From the NCBI GenBank assembly GCA_012735505.1, contig JAAYHE010000017.1:1-64000 (forward strand): a DNA stretch of 64,000 nucleotides, read 5' to 3'. The notes beneath the pieces were generated by a model. The model was given only the letters and a program-made list of their open reading frames with translations. It did no database searches and was not told the DNA's origin. Below are positions 53,076 to 61,578 of the stretch, piece by piece; position 1 is the stretch's first letter, and each line of letters starts with the position of its first letter. This DNA comes from Bacillota bacterium. GTDB lineage: Bacteria; Bacillota; UBA994; UBA5500. A program made the translations under genes and the position numbers.

Positions 53076-54121
53076 GACGCTACCCCCTCCTGATAAAGGG
53101 AGTTGGGCGCCAGCTCGGAGTCGTGTTCATCGGCGATTTCGCCGACGATTTCCTCCAGCAGGTCTTCCATGGTTACTAAACCGACGGTCTTGCCTTGGCT
53201 ATTTGTAACGATGGCGAGGTGCATACGCTTAGTTTGCATCTCTTGCAGCAGCTGATTTAGCTTGTGTGTCGGGCGACAGGGTAGAACGGGCCGAAGTAAA
53301 TCTTTGATCGGCCTCATATCGCCACTCCGCAGCTGCGGTAGAAGATCTTTTGCATAGATCAGACCGATGACATCATCGATGTCTTGCTCATATACGGGTA
53401 CACGTGAATACCCGTGGTCAAGTAGAACTCTGAGTGCCTCCTGTATGGAATAAGTAACTGGGATGGCTGTAATCCTCTCTCGCGGCACCATGATACGACC
53501 GATAGTTGTATCGTCGCTAGCGAAGATACCATGAATCATCTCACGGCTTTCCTGACGCAAAGCCCCCTCTTCTTCACTGATGCTGAGGGCAGTGAGTATG
53601 GTATCTTCGGTTACGCTAGGGGTAGGTGTGCTGTTCTTGGCACCTCCCCAGGCGGTAATGAAGTTGAAAACACTTACTATAGGCCGTAGCAAGCAGTGAA
53701 AGAGTAAAGCAGGTTGGCTTAACAGCAAGGCAAAAGATTCGGGGGCCGACGCAGCGATTGCTTTCGGGGTAACTTCACCAAAAATTAGGAGCAAAATTGT
53801 TGTAATAACGGTAGCTAAAGCACCAGCGATTTGAGCTCCAAATGTACTGCCTAGCCAGTCGAGGAACGCTGTGGTAACTAGGCTGGTTAAGAAAATGTTG
53901 ACAATCGTGTTCCCCACCAGCAGGGTAGACAGGAGCCGCTGACCGTCATCGATCAAGCGCTGCACTAAGTCGGCCTTTTTCACCCCTTTCTCCTGTAATT
54001 GGCGCAAACGCACCTGACTACTAGAGAAAAATGCTGTTTCGGAGCCCGAGAAAAGTGCCGACAAGCTGAGCAAAATAACGGTCAACCATAATCGATAGTT
54101 ACTACCTCCAGGGTCGTCCAA
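53069..54121 (-). CDS. CNNM/CorC-family protein lacking the CorC_HlyC C-terminal domain
   Basis: 350 residues, paralogue of the next gene. The DUF21 membrane domain (SALFSGSETAFFSSSQVRLRQL) is followed by two CBS domains (IMVPRERITAIP, HLAIVTNSQGKTVGLVTMEDLLEEIVGEI). The protein then ends after about 20 residues, without the CorC_HlyC domain seen in the partner. TTG 54121 follows AGGAGGGAG. Overlap with the full-length gene suggests co-translation and possibly heterodimers. No gap or frameshift signature is visible, so the short form is probably real. Confidence 0.88.
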   Translation of the reverse strand: MDDPGGSNYRLWLTVILLSLSALFSGSETAFFSSSQVRLRQLQEKGVKKADLVQRLIDDGQRLLSTLLVGNTIVNIFLTSLVTTAFLDWLGSTFGAQIAGALATVITTILLLIFGEVTPKAIAASAPESFALLLSQPALLFHCLLRPIVSVFNFITAWGGAKNSTPTPSVTEDTILTALSISEEEGALRQESREMIHGIFASDDTTIGRIMVPRERITAIPVTYSIQEALRVLLDHGYSRVPVYEQDIDDVIGLIYAKDLLPQLRSGDMRPIKDLLRPVLPCRPTHKLNQLLQEMQTKRMHLAIVTNSQGKTVGLVTMEDLLEEIVGEIADEHDSELAPNSLYQEGVASC

Positions 54122-54473
54122 GAGAAATCTCCCTCCTAATTTTACATTTAATTAATGGATCGTTATTTATGTTCGAAACTGGCGGGCAAATTCCTGCTTG
54201 TTTCTACCTTATTTCACACCCCCAACTCCTGAAAGCAGAAAAATGCCGATTTGCCAAGATATTAAATAAGATTATCGCATGATTGGTACCTTAATGACAA
54301 GTCGTGGTATAGAGCTTTATTGACGGAACTAAGCCGTCTAGGACGCGTGCGGTCTTTCTAAGATTCTGTTATGCCGCGTGAGTGCGTATTATGCCCTCTT
54401 ACGCCTGTCTTGACCCTGTACCTATTTTTCTTGGATAATAGCAACATAGCCTATCAATGCGGAGGTGCTATTA
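54122..54473. other. Intergenic region between the CorC-type operon and the YhfC-like gene
   Basis: About 350 bases between divergent genes. No repeat or RNA gene is recognised. The right end contains GGAGGTG (54461-54467), the ribosome site of the next gene. Confidence 0.4.
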
Positions 54474-55178
54474 TTGACGTCGCAAGGAACGCTGCATGTT
54501 GTTTTATACTCCTTTGTTTTTCTTGCTTTTGGCCTCCTTTGGCTCCATGTCTTCTTTCGCCATGCTTTTCCCGGGTCTAAATTTACCTATTTGTCGACCG
54601 TTGGCCTCGGGGCTTTGGCCCTTATGGTAACTTTGCCGCTACAATCGCGCTTGTTGTCGTTGGTGGGCAGCTGGTTGGCAGAACATGGTGTTTCAATTTG
54701 GCTTTCAGGCGCCTTATTAGCTTTATTTACTGGCTTGCTGCAAGAGGCCTTAAAAATCGGCGTTATCTGGCTAGGCCGTGTGACTAGTGGCAGCCGGATA
54801 AGCTGGCGGGCGGCAGGTCTTGCGGCAGGCTTAGGCTTTGGCGTATGGGAAGCCTGGCGCCTAGTGGCCCTTCCTCTAGGGGCGTATAGTATCTGGTCTC
54901 CCGTCGCCGTGCTCGAGCGCTGTTTCGCAATTGGTCTGCATATTAGCCTGGCTCTCATTACTGCCTATGGTCTCGGCCGTAGGCAGCCGGGGCGCTTCTT
55001 CTTGCTAGCCGCCCTGTGGCATGGTGCTGTCAATTTCATGGCCTTGCTCTACCAAGGCTGGGTGCTTTCCTTCTGGCCGACAGAAATTGCAATCATGGTG
55101 CTGTCTGTAGCAGCCTTGTTTACTGCCAGTTGGCTAGATAAAAAGGCAATAAATACGAGAAAGGAAGCCTGGTACTAG
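54474..55178 (+). CDS. Polytopic membrane protein, YhfC/PrsW-like
   Basis: 234 residues with about seven hydrophobic segments. Conserved-looking polar residues sit inside or at the ends of these segments: LLQEALKIGV, GLGFGVWEAWRL, VLERCFAIGLHISLALI and LWHGAVNFMALL. That E...E...H...H pattern recalls the YhfC and PrsW families of putative intramembrane proteases, so this is a tentative call. TTG 54474 is chosen because GGAGG (54461-54465) lies 8 bases upstream. Convergent with the second ABC cassette across a repeat-rich spacer. Confidence 0.55.
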   Translation: MTSQGTLHVVLYSFVFLAFGLLWLHVFFRHAFPGSKFTYLSTVGLGALALMVTLPLQSRLLSLVGSWLAEHGVSIWLSGALLALFTGLLQEALKIGVIWLGRVTSGSRISWRAAGLAAGLGFGVWEAWRLVALPLGAYSIWSPVAVLERCFAIGLHISLALITAYGLGRRQPGRFFLLAALWHGAVNFMALLYQGWVLSFWPTEIAIMVLSVAALFTASWLDKKAINTRKEAWY

Positions 55179-55230
55179 GCGATTTTGCTGAAGACATAGC
55201 GGTCGGTCGCGGTCATGTTTGCGTGCTTTG

Positions 55231-55304
55231 CCGCTGGCGTTGCGGTCATCCCCGCGCGCAGGTAGCCAGCGACTGTGGGTAAGGGCTTCGTCGTCAAGGG
55301 GAGC
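55231..55304 (+). repeat. MITE-like element, family I, partial copy C
   Basis: It carries one end, GGCGTTGCGGTCATCC (55236-55251), followed by the CGCGCGCAGGTAGCC and CGACTGTGGGTAAG blocks as in copies A and B. Similarity stops after AAGGGGAGC. The other terminal repeat is missing. Confidence 0.65.
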
Positions 55305-55343
55305 ATCAACCGACTGATTGTTGGTACATTGTGGGCGCACTTT

Positions 55344-55372
55344 GGAGGAAATTGCCTAAGGCAATTTCCTCC
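55344..55372. repeat. Perfect 13-bp inverted repeat (hairpin)
   Basis: GGAGGAAATTGCC (55344-55356) and GGCAATTTCCTCC (55360-55372) with a 3-base loop, no T-run after. Its sequence is unlike repeat families I and II. Confidence 0.6.
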
Positions 55373-55414
55373 GCAGGGCGCCCCTACCATATCCCATGCA
55401 CTTGGCAGACTATC

Positions 55415-55514
55415 CAACAAAATGCTATATCGGTAGGCGACTTTAAAAATGAACAGCCTCTCGGGCTAGGTATCTTGAAAGACGCCCGCCCGGGAGGCCG
55501 TAGGCCGGCCGGGG
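55415..55514 (-). repeat. Dispersed repeat, family II, copy 3
   Basis: The reverse strand reads CCCCCGGCCGGCCTACGGCC, CCCGGGCGGGCG, a decayed hairpin (AGCC-cgaga-GGCT core), ATTTTTAAAG and CCTACCGATATAGC. It matches 7924-8030 throughout. The hairpin arms are partly mismatched in this copy. Confidence 0.7.
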
Positions 55515-55615
55515 GATAGTTGCCCCAGGCCGGTGCTCTTTATGCATGGCCGCGACCTTTACTGCCCCAAGAAGGTGCTTTCAGTGGTCTCCATTAGCCA
55601 AGCTTCCTTTTTTAT

Positions 55616-56317
55616 TCAGTTGTCTTTAGACCTGAGGTGCTCAATGTCGGCTATATATCCATCGCGCATGTGCAACACGCGGTGGGCGATAGATTTAAAG
55701 GCGTGATCGTGCGAGACGGTGATGATGGTTTGCTTATATTCGCGATTAAAGCGTTGGAGCAATTCCATGATCATGGTGCCGTTTTTACTGTCTAGGTTGC
55801 CTGTAGGTTCATCGGCCAGAAGTAGGGTGGGACTGTTTATCAGGGCGCGGGCAATAGCCACGCGTTGTTGTTCACCACCCGAAAGTTCTGCTGGGTAATG
55901 GTCCAAACGGTCGCCTAAGCCTACTTGCTGTAGCATAGCTTTCGCTTTTGCTCTCGCTTCGGCAGTTGATACACCATTCATACGCAAGGGTAAAGCTACG
56001 TTATCTAGGGCAGACAGTGTACTTAAGAGGTTGAAAAACTGAAATACGAAACCAACTTTCTTGCGCCGCAAATGGGCTAGCTTGTTTTCTCCCAAGCTAT
56101 GTATAGGTTGGTTCTCTAAGGCAATTTCTCCGGCTGTCGGGCGATCGAGACCGCCGATAACGCTAAGAAGTGTGCTTTTACCACTACCAGAAGGCCCCAG
56201 AATCAACAGGAACTCGCCTGCTTCTACCGTCAGGTCAATGTCATTAAGGGCCTGCACTATATGACCGGTTTGGAAGTGGCGGCTTACGCCTCGCAATTGT
56301 AACAAGGATGCACTCAT
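55616..56317 (-). CDS. LolD/MacB-type ABC transporter ATP-binding protein (cassette 2, second ATPase)
   Basis: 233 residues, the counterpart of the ATPase at 5533-6222. Walker [10 protein letters not shown], signature LSGGEQQR, Walker [14 protein letters not shown]-loop TVSHDHAF. It starts 18 bases after permease B behind GGAGGG, as in cassette 1, and has the same four-gene order on the opposite strand. The last gene of the cassette; it ends near the repeat-rich spacer. Confidence 0.9.
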   Translation of the reverse strand: MSASLLQLRGVSRHFQTGHIVQALNDIDLTVEAGEFLLILGPSGSGKSTLLSVIGGLDRPTAGEIALENQPIHSLGENKLAHLRRKKVGFVFQFFNLLSTLSALDNVALPLRMNGVSTAEARAKAKAMLQQVGLGDRLDHYPAELSGGEQQRVAIARALINSPTLLLADEPTGNLDSKNGTMIMELLQRFNREYKQTIITVSHDHAFKSIAHRVLHMRDGYIADIEHLRSKDN

Positions 56318-56335
56318 TTTGTTCCCTCCTCTGCA

Positions 56336-57697
56336 CTAGCGAGAACGGGCAGTTCGCAGTGGACGTCGAGTTGTCGGCCGCCTGTAGAGCGGGTCTTCTT
56401 CCCAACTGGAGCGCAGTGGCCGCTCTTGTAGGAGTTCCATTACCGAGGTGTAGCGGGCCATATCTGCCGGCACGGCGGCAGTAAACATGTAAATGCAGAA
56501 AGAAAGAAGCCCCGTTTTTATTATGTGACCCCAGGTAATACCCAAGGCAAAGCCAAAATATTTGCCCAGCCAACTAAACACTATGGGGGTGACCACTGCC
56601 CCTGCAATAATTCCTCCACCGACAACTATCCCTGCTTCTAAGAGGAAACTGGTGAAGATAGAGAAATCGTCGTAGCCAATCGTTTTCAGGATCCCTACAT
56701 CACGACGTCGTGTCAGCAATGAGATCAAGAGGATATTAAAAATGCAAAGGGCCGAGAACATGAAGACCATAACTATAATGCCCTTGCCACTGCTATAGTT
56801 GTTGGCTACTAGGTTGCGAGCGGCGTCTTGGACGAAGTCATTATTGCCCGCACTCCAAAGCAGAGTATAGGGCTCTATACTCTTGAATACCCAATCGCCA
56901 GTGTTCTCGTTAGGACGCAGCCAGGAGTATTGGCGCGGCCCCTGATCCTCCCGCTCTGGCCTGAGGATGCCGCGGATGGCATTAAGGGCTCGCCCGGCAT
57001 CAGACCGATGGTAAGCGACGAAGAGCACATTTGGTTCTGTTAGGCTCTTTCCTCTACAGATGGTGGCCGTGTTAAGCACCAGTGGGCGATCAAACAGTAA
57101 AGCATCAGATTCAAAAATACCGCCAACTGTCATGTCAACTTGGTAGACAGGCTGGGTGGTTCCGGTATGGGTTAGCTGTATAGGATCGCCGACTGCTAGC
57201 TGCCAGTTTTCTGCCAGTTGCTTGGGTAACAGAATCTGGTCAGCAGAAATGTCAGCTGTGCCGTCGAGCAAATGGATCTGGGAGCGCCAGAAGTCATTAT
57301 CGGCAGCAAAACCCAGTATTGGCTGTTCTTGTCCTCTGATTAAGGGGCTAATGTCGATAGCGGGAGCCTGTATGTGGGCATAAAAAATGTCGTCGATTTG
57401 CTTTAGCTGCCCCCGGGTGATTTTTTCTCTATGACAGATAATCAGGCTGCTAGGGAAGTGTGGTTGTTCTACTCTGGCTAATACTTGGCTAGTGTTTTGC
57501 CCGAATATGGCCTGGAAAACTAAATAGGCGGAAAACCCTAAGGCAACAGCTAAACTCATCAGAACAACCTGTAATCGTTTGCGTTGCACAAAGCGTCGCG
57601 TGATCGGCCACATTAGGCGGGCGCGCTGGGCAAAATCTCTGATATTATGCCAGCTAAACATATCCCAGATAATGTCTAGGATTCTAATCAGCACCAC
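56336..57697 (-). CDS. FtsX-type ABC transporter permease (cassette 2, permease B)
   Basis: 453 residues, homologue of 4164-5513. It shares the N-terminal [13 protein letters not shown], the membrane segment near residue 50, the LLTRRRDVGILKTIGYDD motif and the C-terminal MELLQERPLRSSWE. The extracytoplasmic domain (about residues 70-290) is the most diverged part, suggesting a different ligand or partner. The GTG start overlaps the upstream ATPase gene by 14 bases, as in cassette 1. Confidence 0.85.
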   Translation of the reverse strand: MVLIRILDIIWDMFSWHNIRDFAQRARLMWPITRRFVQRKRLQVVLMSLAVALGFSAYLVFQAIFGQNTSQVLARVEQPHFPSSLIICHREKITRGQLKQIDDIFYAHIQAPAIDISPLIRGQEQPILGFAADNDFWRSQIHLLDGTADISADQILLPKQLAENWQLAVGDPIQLTHTGTTQPVYQVDMTVGGIFESDALLFDRPLVLNTATICRGKSLTEPNVLFVAYHRSDAGRALNAIRGILRPEREDQGPRQYSWLRPNENTGDWVFKSIEPYTLLWSAGNNDFVQDAARNLVANNYSSGKGIIVMVFMFSALCIFNILLISLLTRRRDVGILKTIGYDDFSIFTSFLLEAGIVVGGGIIAGAVVTPIVFSWLGKYFGFALGITWGHIIKTGLLSFCIYMFTAAVPADMARYTSVMELLQERPLRSSWEEDPLYRRPTTRRPLRTARSR

Positions 57698-58394
57698 GGG
57701 CCTTCACCTCGATTCTGTCGATCTCGCCGTCGCTCATGTAGACTACACGATTAGCGAGCTTGCGGAAGGATGCGTCGTGAGACACAATAATCAACGTCTG
57801 CTGTTTCTCAGTATTCAATCTGACTAGTAGTTCCTTGATCAAAGCGGCATTCTTGCTATCTAGGTTACCTGTCGGTTCATCTGCTAGAACGAGTTCTGGT
57901 TCATGCACCAGCGCGCGGGCCAGAGCCACTCTTTGTTGCTCGCCGCCTGAAAGCTGGGCTGGCAGGTGGTGGGCCCTCTCTTTTAGCCCCACCTGTTCCA
58001 ACATGCTAAGAGCTCGCTCTTCTATCTCCCTTTCTGTTAGCGGCAACAGGCGTAAGGGGAGGGCGACATTTTCAGCTGCAGAAAGGCTGTTCAATAAGTT
58101 AAAATACTGGAAAACAAAACCCAGCTTTTGTTGGCGTAGTTCGGTTAGTTCGCCTTCCTCCAAATGGTGGTAAACAACATCGCCTAGTTGGATAGACCCC
58201 AAACTAGGTCTTTCTAACCCGCCTAGCATGGTTAAAAGCGTGCTTTTGCCACTGCCAGAAGGGCCCAAGATGACGACAAAGTCGCCAGGATAAACACGTA
58301 GGTCTACTTTACGTACAGCATGCACGGTGGTCTTGCCGTGATAATACTTGGAGAGACCACGGGTGATAAGGAGAGGGGCTGTACTCTTACGCAT
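57684..58394 (-). CDS. LolD/MacB-type ABC transporter ATP-binding protein (cassette 2)
   Basis: 236 residues, homologue of 3467-4177. Walker [17 protein letters not shown], signature LSGGEQQR, Walker [14 protein letters not shown]-loop IVSHDASF. The ATG overlaps the stop of the upstream permease as in the other cassette. The first residues MRKSTAPLL resemble the short leftover reading frame after permease A1 (1936 onward, MRKTTLG). Confidence 0.9.
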   Translation of the reverse strand: MRKSTAPLLITRGLSKYYHGKTTVHAVRKVDLRVYPGDFVVILGPSGSGKSTLLTMLGGLERPSLGSIQLGDVVYHHLEEGELTELRQQKLGFVFQYFNLLNSLSAAENVALPLRLLPLTEREIEERALSMLEQVGLKERAHHLPAQLSGGEQQRVALARALVHEPELVLADEPTGNLDSKNAALIKELLVRLNTEKQQTLIIVSHDASFRKLANRVVYMSDGEIDRIEVKARGAD

Positions 58395-59817
58395 CGCGCA
58401 GCACCTCCATTACCGGTGTACGGGCGGCTTGGAAGGCGGGAATGAGGCCAAAGATGATATTGGCTAGCCCTAATACGCCTATCACTTCTCCACCGATGGT
58501 AAAGGTTTGCCGCCAAATGTCTGACCACGGAGTGCCAAACCTCGCTAAGGCGGGGTTAATTATCAGTAACCGATATAAGGCAACGCCACCGAGGCTAGCT
58601 ATCAGCGAAAGGGCAACCAGCTCTGACAGAATCAGGGTGACTATGTTCCAATAGCTCGCTCCTAAGCTTTTCATTATGGCAATCTCTTTCCGGCGTTGCA
58701 TCACTAACAAGAAAGCGTTGGTTGCTACGATTAAGCTTGTAATTAAGATCGTCAGTAGATGAAAAGCAAAGTCTACGTCTATCGGTAAGCCTGCTTGCGG
58801 AGCAGCCTTGGTCAACAAGTTGACCATTTCAGCGGCAGTTAGGACCGTGTACTCGGGCAATTCATGCCGCAGTTCATGGGCTAGCCTAGTAGCAGACATA
58901 GTATCCGACAGCACTAAGCCTAGTTGGCCCACCTTTGAGGGTGCCGGATCCACTCCAGCCAAGGCGGCGATGTTTTTCCAGGTATTTAAAGGCATATGTA
59001 TAGCATCGCTAACCCAGTAATATGGCCGATGCTCCCGCTCGGCTACTTGGTAAGTAGCAACGGGAACCGTTATATGGGCTAATACATATAGCTGGACTGG
59101 CTGTAGTTGGGTAAAGTCATATTCTTGTTTTTCACGATCAAAAGTAGGTACTAGAACAGTAAATACCTCTCCGGCAGTGGGAGCAACAACACCTAGCGGT
59201 AAAGCGGCTGTATTAATGACGCATACAGGTTGCCCGTCAAACTCTGCGAAAGCAGCCAGCATTTCCTCTAACTGGGGACCAACATTTGTATCGTTTGCTA
59301 AGTATTTGGCAATCTCCCATTTGCTATCTAGTTTGATATCACGCCCACGCAGGGGCACAACACGACCGGCAGCTCCATTATCGTTAGGAAAAGTGGCAAT
59401 GGCGGGAATCATGTAGTAGGGATAGAGGGCATTGACCTCAGCTCGCCCTTGCACTACTTGTGCCACGCGGTGGACGTCTATCACTTGGGTCTGATCGGGC
59501 GCGGTCAATATACCGTCGTAGGGTAAGCGTGTTAAGAAGCCAGGAGCCTCGTTTTGCCACGCTGCTGCGTAATGGGACCACTGCCATCGGCTGCCCTCTT
59601 GGGTCAGTTCATCGGGAGTGAATACCAGCTTCCCTGGGAAAATCGCTATGTCTGCTCCTAGATAATAGCGGAGCAGCAGATGTTGGCCATGCAAAAAGCC
59701 AGAAGATGTGGACAGCGATACAGTCAGGATCAGCGCAGCAGCCGCTGTCACACAGAATGCCATAACGGTACGGTTTAAGTTAGCCTTAGCGTTATGAAAT
59801 CCTAGCTTGATGTACAA
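58387..59817 (-). CDS. FtsX/MacB-type ABC transporter permease (cassette 2, permease A)
   Basis: 476 residues, homologue of the permeases at 468 and 2000, and a single copy here. Starts YIKLGFHNAKANLNRTVMAF, with the first membrane segment CVTAAAALILTVSLS, a large extracytoplasmic domain, and QRRKEIAIMKSLGAS before the last two membrane segments. The TTG at 59817 is homologous to the TTG starts of the other copies and sits 8 bases after GGAAGGGGG; the upstream ATG at 59823 is too close to it. At the position of the T-tract the sequence is GCATTCTGTGTC, so this copy has no slippery run. Confidence 0.85.
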   Translation of the reverse strand: MYIKLGFHNAKANLNRTVMAFCVTAAAALILTVSLSTSSGFLHGQHLLLRYYLGADIAIFPGKLVFTPDELTQEGSRWQWSHYAAAWQNEAPGFLTRLPYDGILTAPDQTQVIDVHRVAQVVQGRAEVNALYPYYMIPAIATFPNDNGAAGRVVPLRGRDIKLDSKWEIAKYLANDTNVGPQLEEMLAAFAEFDGQPVCVINTAALPLGVVAPTAGEVFTVLVPTFDREKQEYDFTQLQPVQLYVLAHITVPVATYQVAEREHRPYYWVSDAIHMPLNTWKNIAALAGVDPAPSKVGQLGLVLSDTMSATRLAHELRHELPEYTVLTAAEMVNLLTKAAPQAGLPIDVDFAFHLLTILITSLIVATNAFLLVMQRRKEIAIMKSLGASYWNIVTLILSELVALSLIASLGGVALYRLLIINPALARFGTPWSDIWRQTFTIGGEVIGVLGLANIIFGLIPAFQAARTPVMEVLRDA

Positions 59818-60105
59818 ATGCATTCCCCCTTCCTAGGTACAAAATGTCTAAGCGCAAATATCGTATTCTATTGTAGCAAACTTACGAAAGCTTGGATAGC
59901 TGGTTATTGTATACCACTTAGAACGGATAAAATATTAAATCTATTGAATTAGAAGTATCATATCATATTTTTGCGCCTAATTGCTGAGGGTTCGGTTAGA
60001 ATAGCTGGTCGGCAAGCGCAGGATTTTGCGCCTTGCAGCCAGAATTGCTATGATTAAGTGATAGGCTTGGTGAGTATCTTCAGAATCCGGAGGAGGTAGC
60101 AAAGA

Positions 60106-60441
60106 ATGAACGTATACGATCAGGCTCATGCCCTGGCTCGTAGCTTGCGGCAGCACCCTGATGTAGTGGCCATGCGGCTGGCCCGGCAGAAGGTAAATGC
60201 TGATCCCCAAGCAAAAAGCATGCTAGATAATTTCTTAGAAAAAAGCATGCAACTGCAGTTGCAAGAATTAGGCGGCAACCCTCCTAGCGAAGAGGAAAAG
60301 GAGCAGCTGGCCAAGTTGTCGGAGATCGTTTTCTTACATTCTGATATTCGCAATTTGCAAGAGCTAAGTATGCGTGTGGAAAGGCTGTTACAGGATATTT
60401 ACGGTATTATTGCTAGGGCCGTGCAAACAGAAGAAGAATAG
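60106..60441 (+). CDS. ylbF: YlbF/YmcA-family regulator
   Basis: 111 residues, entirely helical. The Com_YlbF family includes B. subtilis YlbF and YmcA, which with YaaT form an Fe-S-binding complex that acts with RNase Y on mRNA and affects competence, biofilm and sporulation. Seen: VYDQAHALARSLRQHPDVVAMR and QLQLQELGGNPPSEEEKEQLA. ATG 60106 follows GGAGGAGGT. First gene of the cluster ylbF-ychF-nadE-yebC. The Cys ligands known from some family members are not present in this protein. Confidence 0.8.
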   Translation: MNVYDQAHALARSLRQHPDVVAMRLARQKVNADPQAKSMLDNFLEKSMQLQLQELGGNPPSEEEKEQLAKLSEIVFLHSDIRNLQELSMRVERLLQDIYGIIARAVQTEEE

Positions 60442-60472
60442 TTGACGACATAGAAAGGCGGTAAGTCTAGTA

Positions 60473-61564
60473 ATGCTTGCTTGTGGTATCGTGGGGCTCC
60501 CTACAGTAGGGAAAACAACTCTATTCAACCTGCTGACAGGAGCCCAAGTGCAGAAATCCCAATACTTCTCTGGGCGCGTCGACGCCAACGTCGGGATTGC
60601 GCGGGTGCCCGACAATCGGATAGATTTTCTATCAAGCTTATATCAGCCCAAGAAAACAACCTACGCCCAGATAGAAGTTATCGACTTACCAGGGCTCGTG
60701 CGGGGAGCTAGCGAAGGGCAAGGGGTTGGGAACGCTTTTCTTGATGGTGTGCGTAAGGTCGACGCCTTAGTGCAAGTGGTGCGGGCATTTCGCAACGACG
60801 ATGTCTTGCATGTAGAAGAAAGTATCGACCCGGTGCGCGATATGGAGACTATCAATTTCGAACTCCTAATGGCAGATCTCGACTTTGTTGATAAGCGCAT
60901 TTCCCGTATTCGGGCAGGTAAGAAAATTACACCCGAGCAAAAGCAGGAATTAGCTGTATTAGAGAAATGCATGGCGCATTTAGAGCAAGAACAGCCTTTT
61001 TCCACCCTTGCTTTGACGGAAGAAGAGCGGGCGGCTTTGCAGAACTACACCTTCCTTACCAATAAGCCCATGCTAGTGGTAGTTAACCTGGACGAAGAAC
61101 AATTCATGGCCCGTGACTATCCTGGGCGGCAAGAGCTATTAGCCTCAGCTAGCGCTAAGGGGCTGTCAGTGATTGAACTCTGCGTTGAGATTGAAGAAGA
61201 AATTAGCCTGTTGGAACCGGCAGATCGCGACATGTTTTTTGCCGAGCTAGGCATCAGCGAGCCGGCCATTAACCGCGTGATGCGGGTCGCTTATGAGACC
61301 CTAGGATTGATTTCCTTCTTTACAGTTGGTTCCGATGAAGTGAAAGCGTGGACCATCCGTAAGGGAACAACCGCCAAGAAAGCAGCTGGAGAAATCCATT
61401 CCGACTTAGAGCGAGGCTTCATTCGCGCTGAGGTAATCAAGTATGATGATTTAGAGACGCTAGGGAGTGAAGCTCAGGTGAAGGCTGCCGGCAAGGCTAG
61501 CCTTGAGGGTAAAGATTATGTGGTGCAAGACGGGGATATCTTGCATATCCGCTTTAACGTTTAG
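60473..61564 (+). CDS. ychF: Redox-regulated ATPase YchF (Obg family)
   Basis: 363 residues, the normal YchF length. G1 GIVGLPTVGKTTLFNLLTGA, G3 DLPGLVRGASEGQGVGN, and G4-like NLDE (VVNLDEEQ) giving ATP preference. The C-terminal TGS/YchF domain holds FFTVGSDEVKAWTIRKG and GYVVQDGD-like KDYVVQDGDILHIRF. The G1 loop reads T in place of the usual N and S (PTVGKTT versus PNVGKST), a variant also found in Firmicutes. It binds ribosomes and responds to oxidative conditions in other bacteria. 14 bases before nadE. Confidence 0.92.
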   Translation: MLACGIVGLPTVGKTTLFNLLTGAQVQKSQYFSGRVDANVGIARVPDNRIDFLSSLYQPKKTTYAQIEVIDLPGLVRGASEGQGVGNAFLDGVRKVDALVQVVRAFRNDDVLHVEESIDPVRDMETINFELLMADLDFVDKRISRIRAGKKITPEQKQELAVLEKCMAHLEQEQPFSTLALTEEERAALQNYTFLTNKPMLVVVNLDEEQFMARDYPGRQELLASASAKGLSVIELCVEIEEEISLLEPADRDMFFAELGISEPAINRVMRVAYETLGLISFFTVGSDEVKAWTIRKGTTAKKAAGEIHSDLERGFIRAEVIKYDDLETLGSEAQVKAAGKASLEGKDYVVQDGDILHIRFNV

Positions 61565-61578
61565 TAGGAAGGGGCAAG

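Larger units (their letters stand above)
55179..55615. other. Repeat-rich spacer before the second ABC cassette
   Basis: About 440 bases with no believable gene. It contains a partial family I repeat (55231-55304), a perfect hairpin (55344-55372) and family II repeat copy 3 on the minus strand (55415-55514). No strong T-run hairpin was found directly after either convergent gene. Confidence 0.6.
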
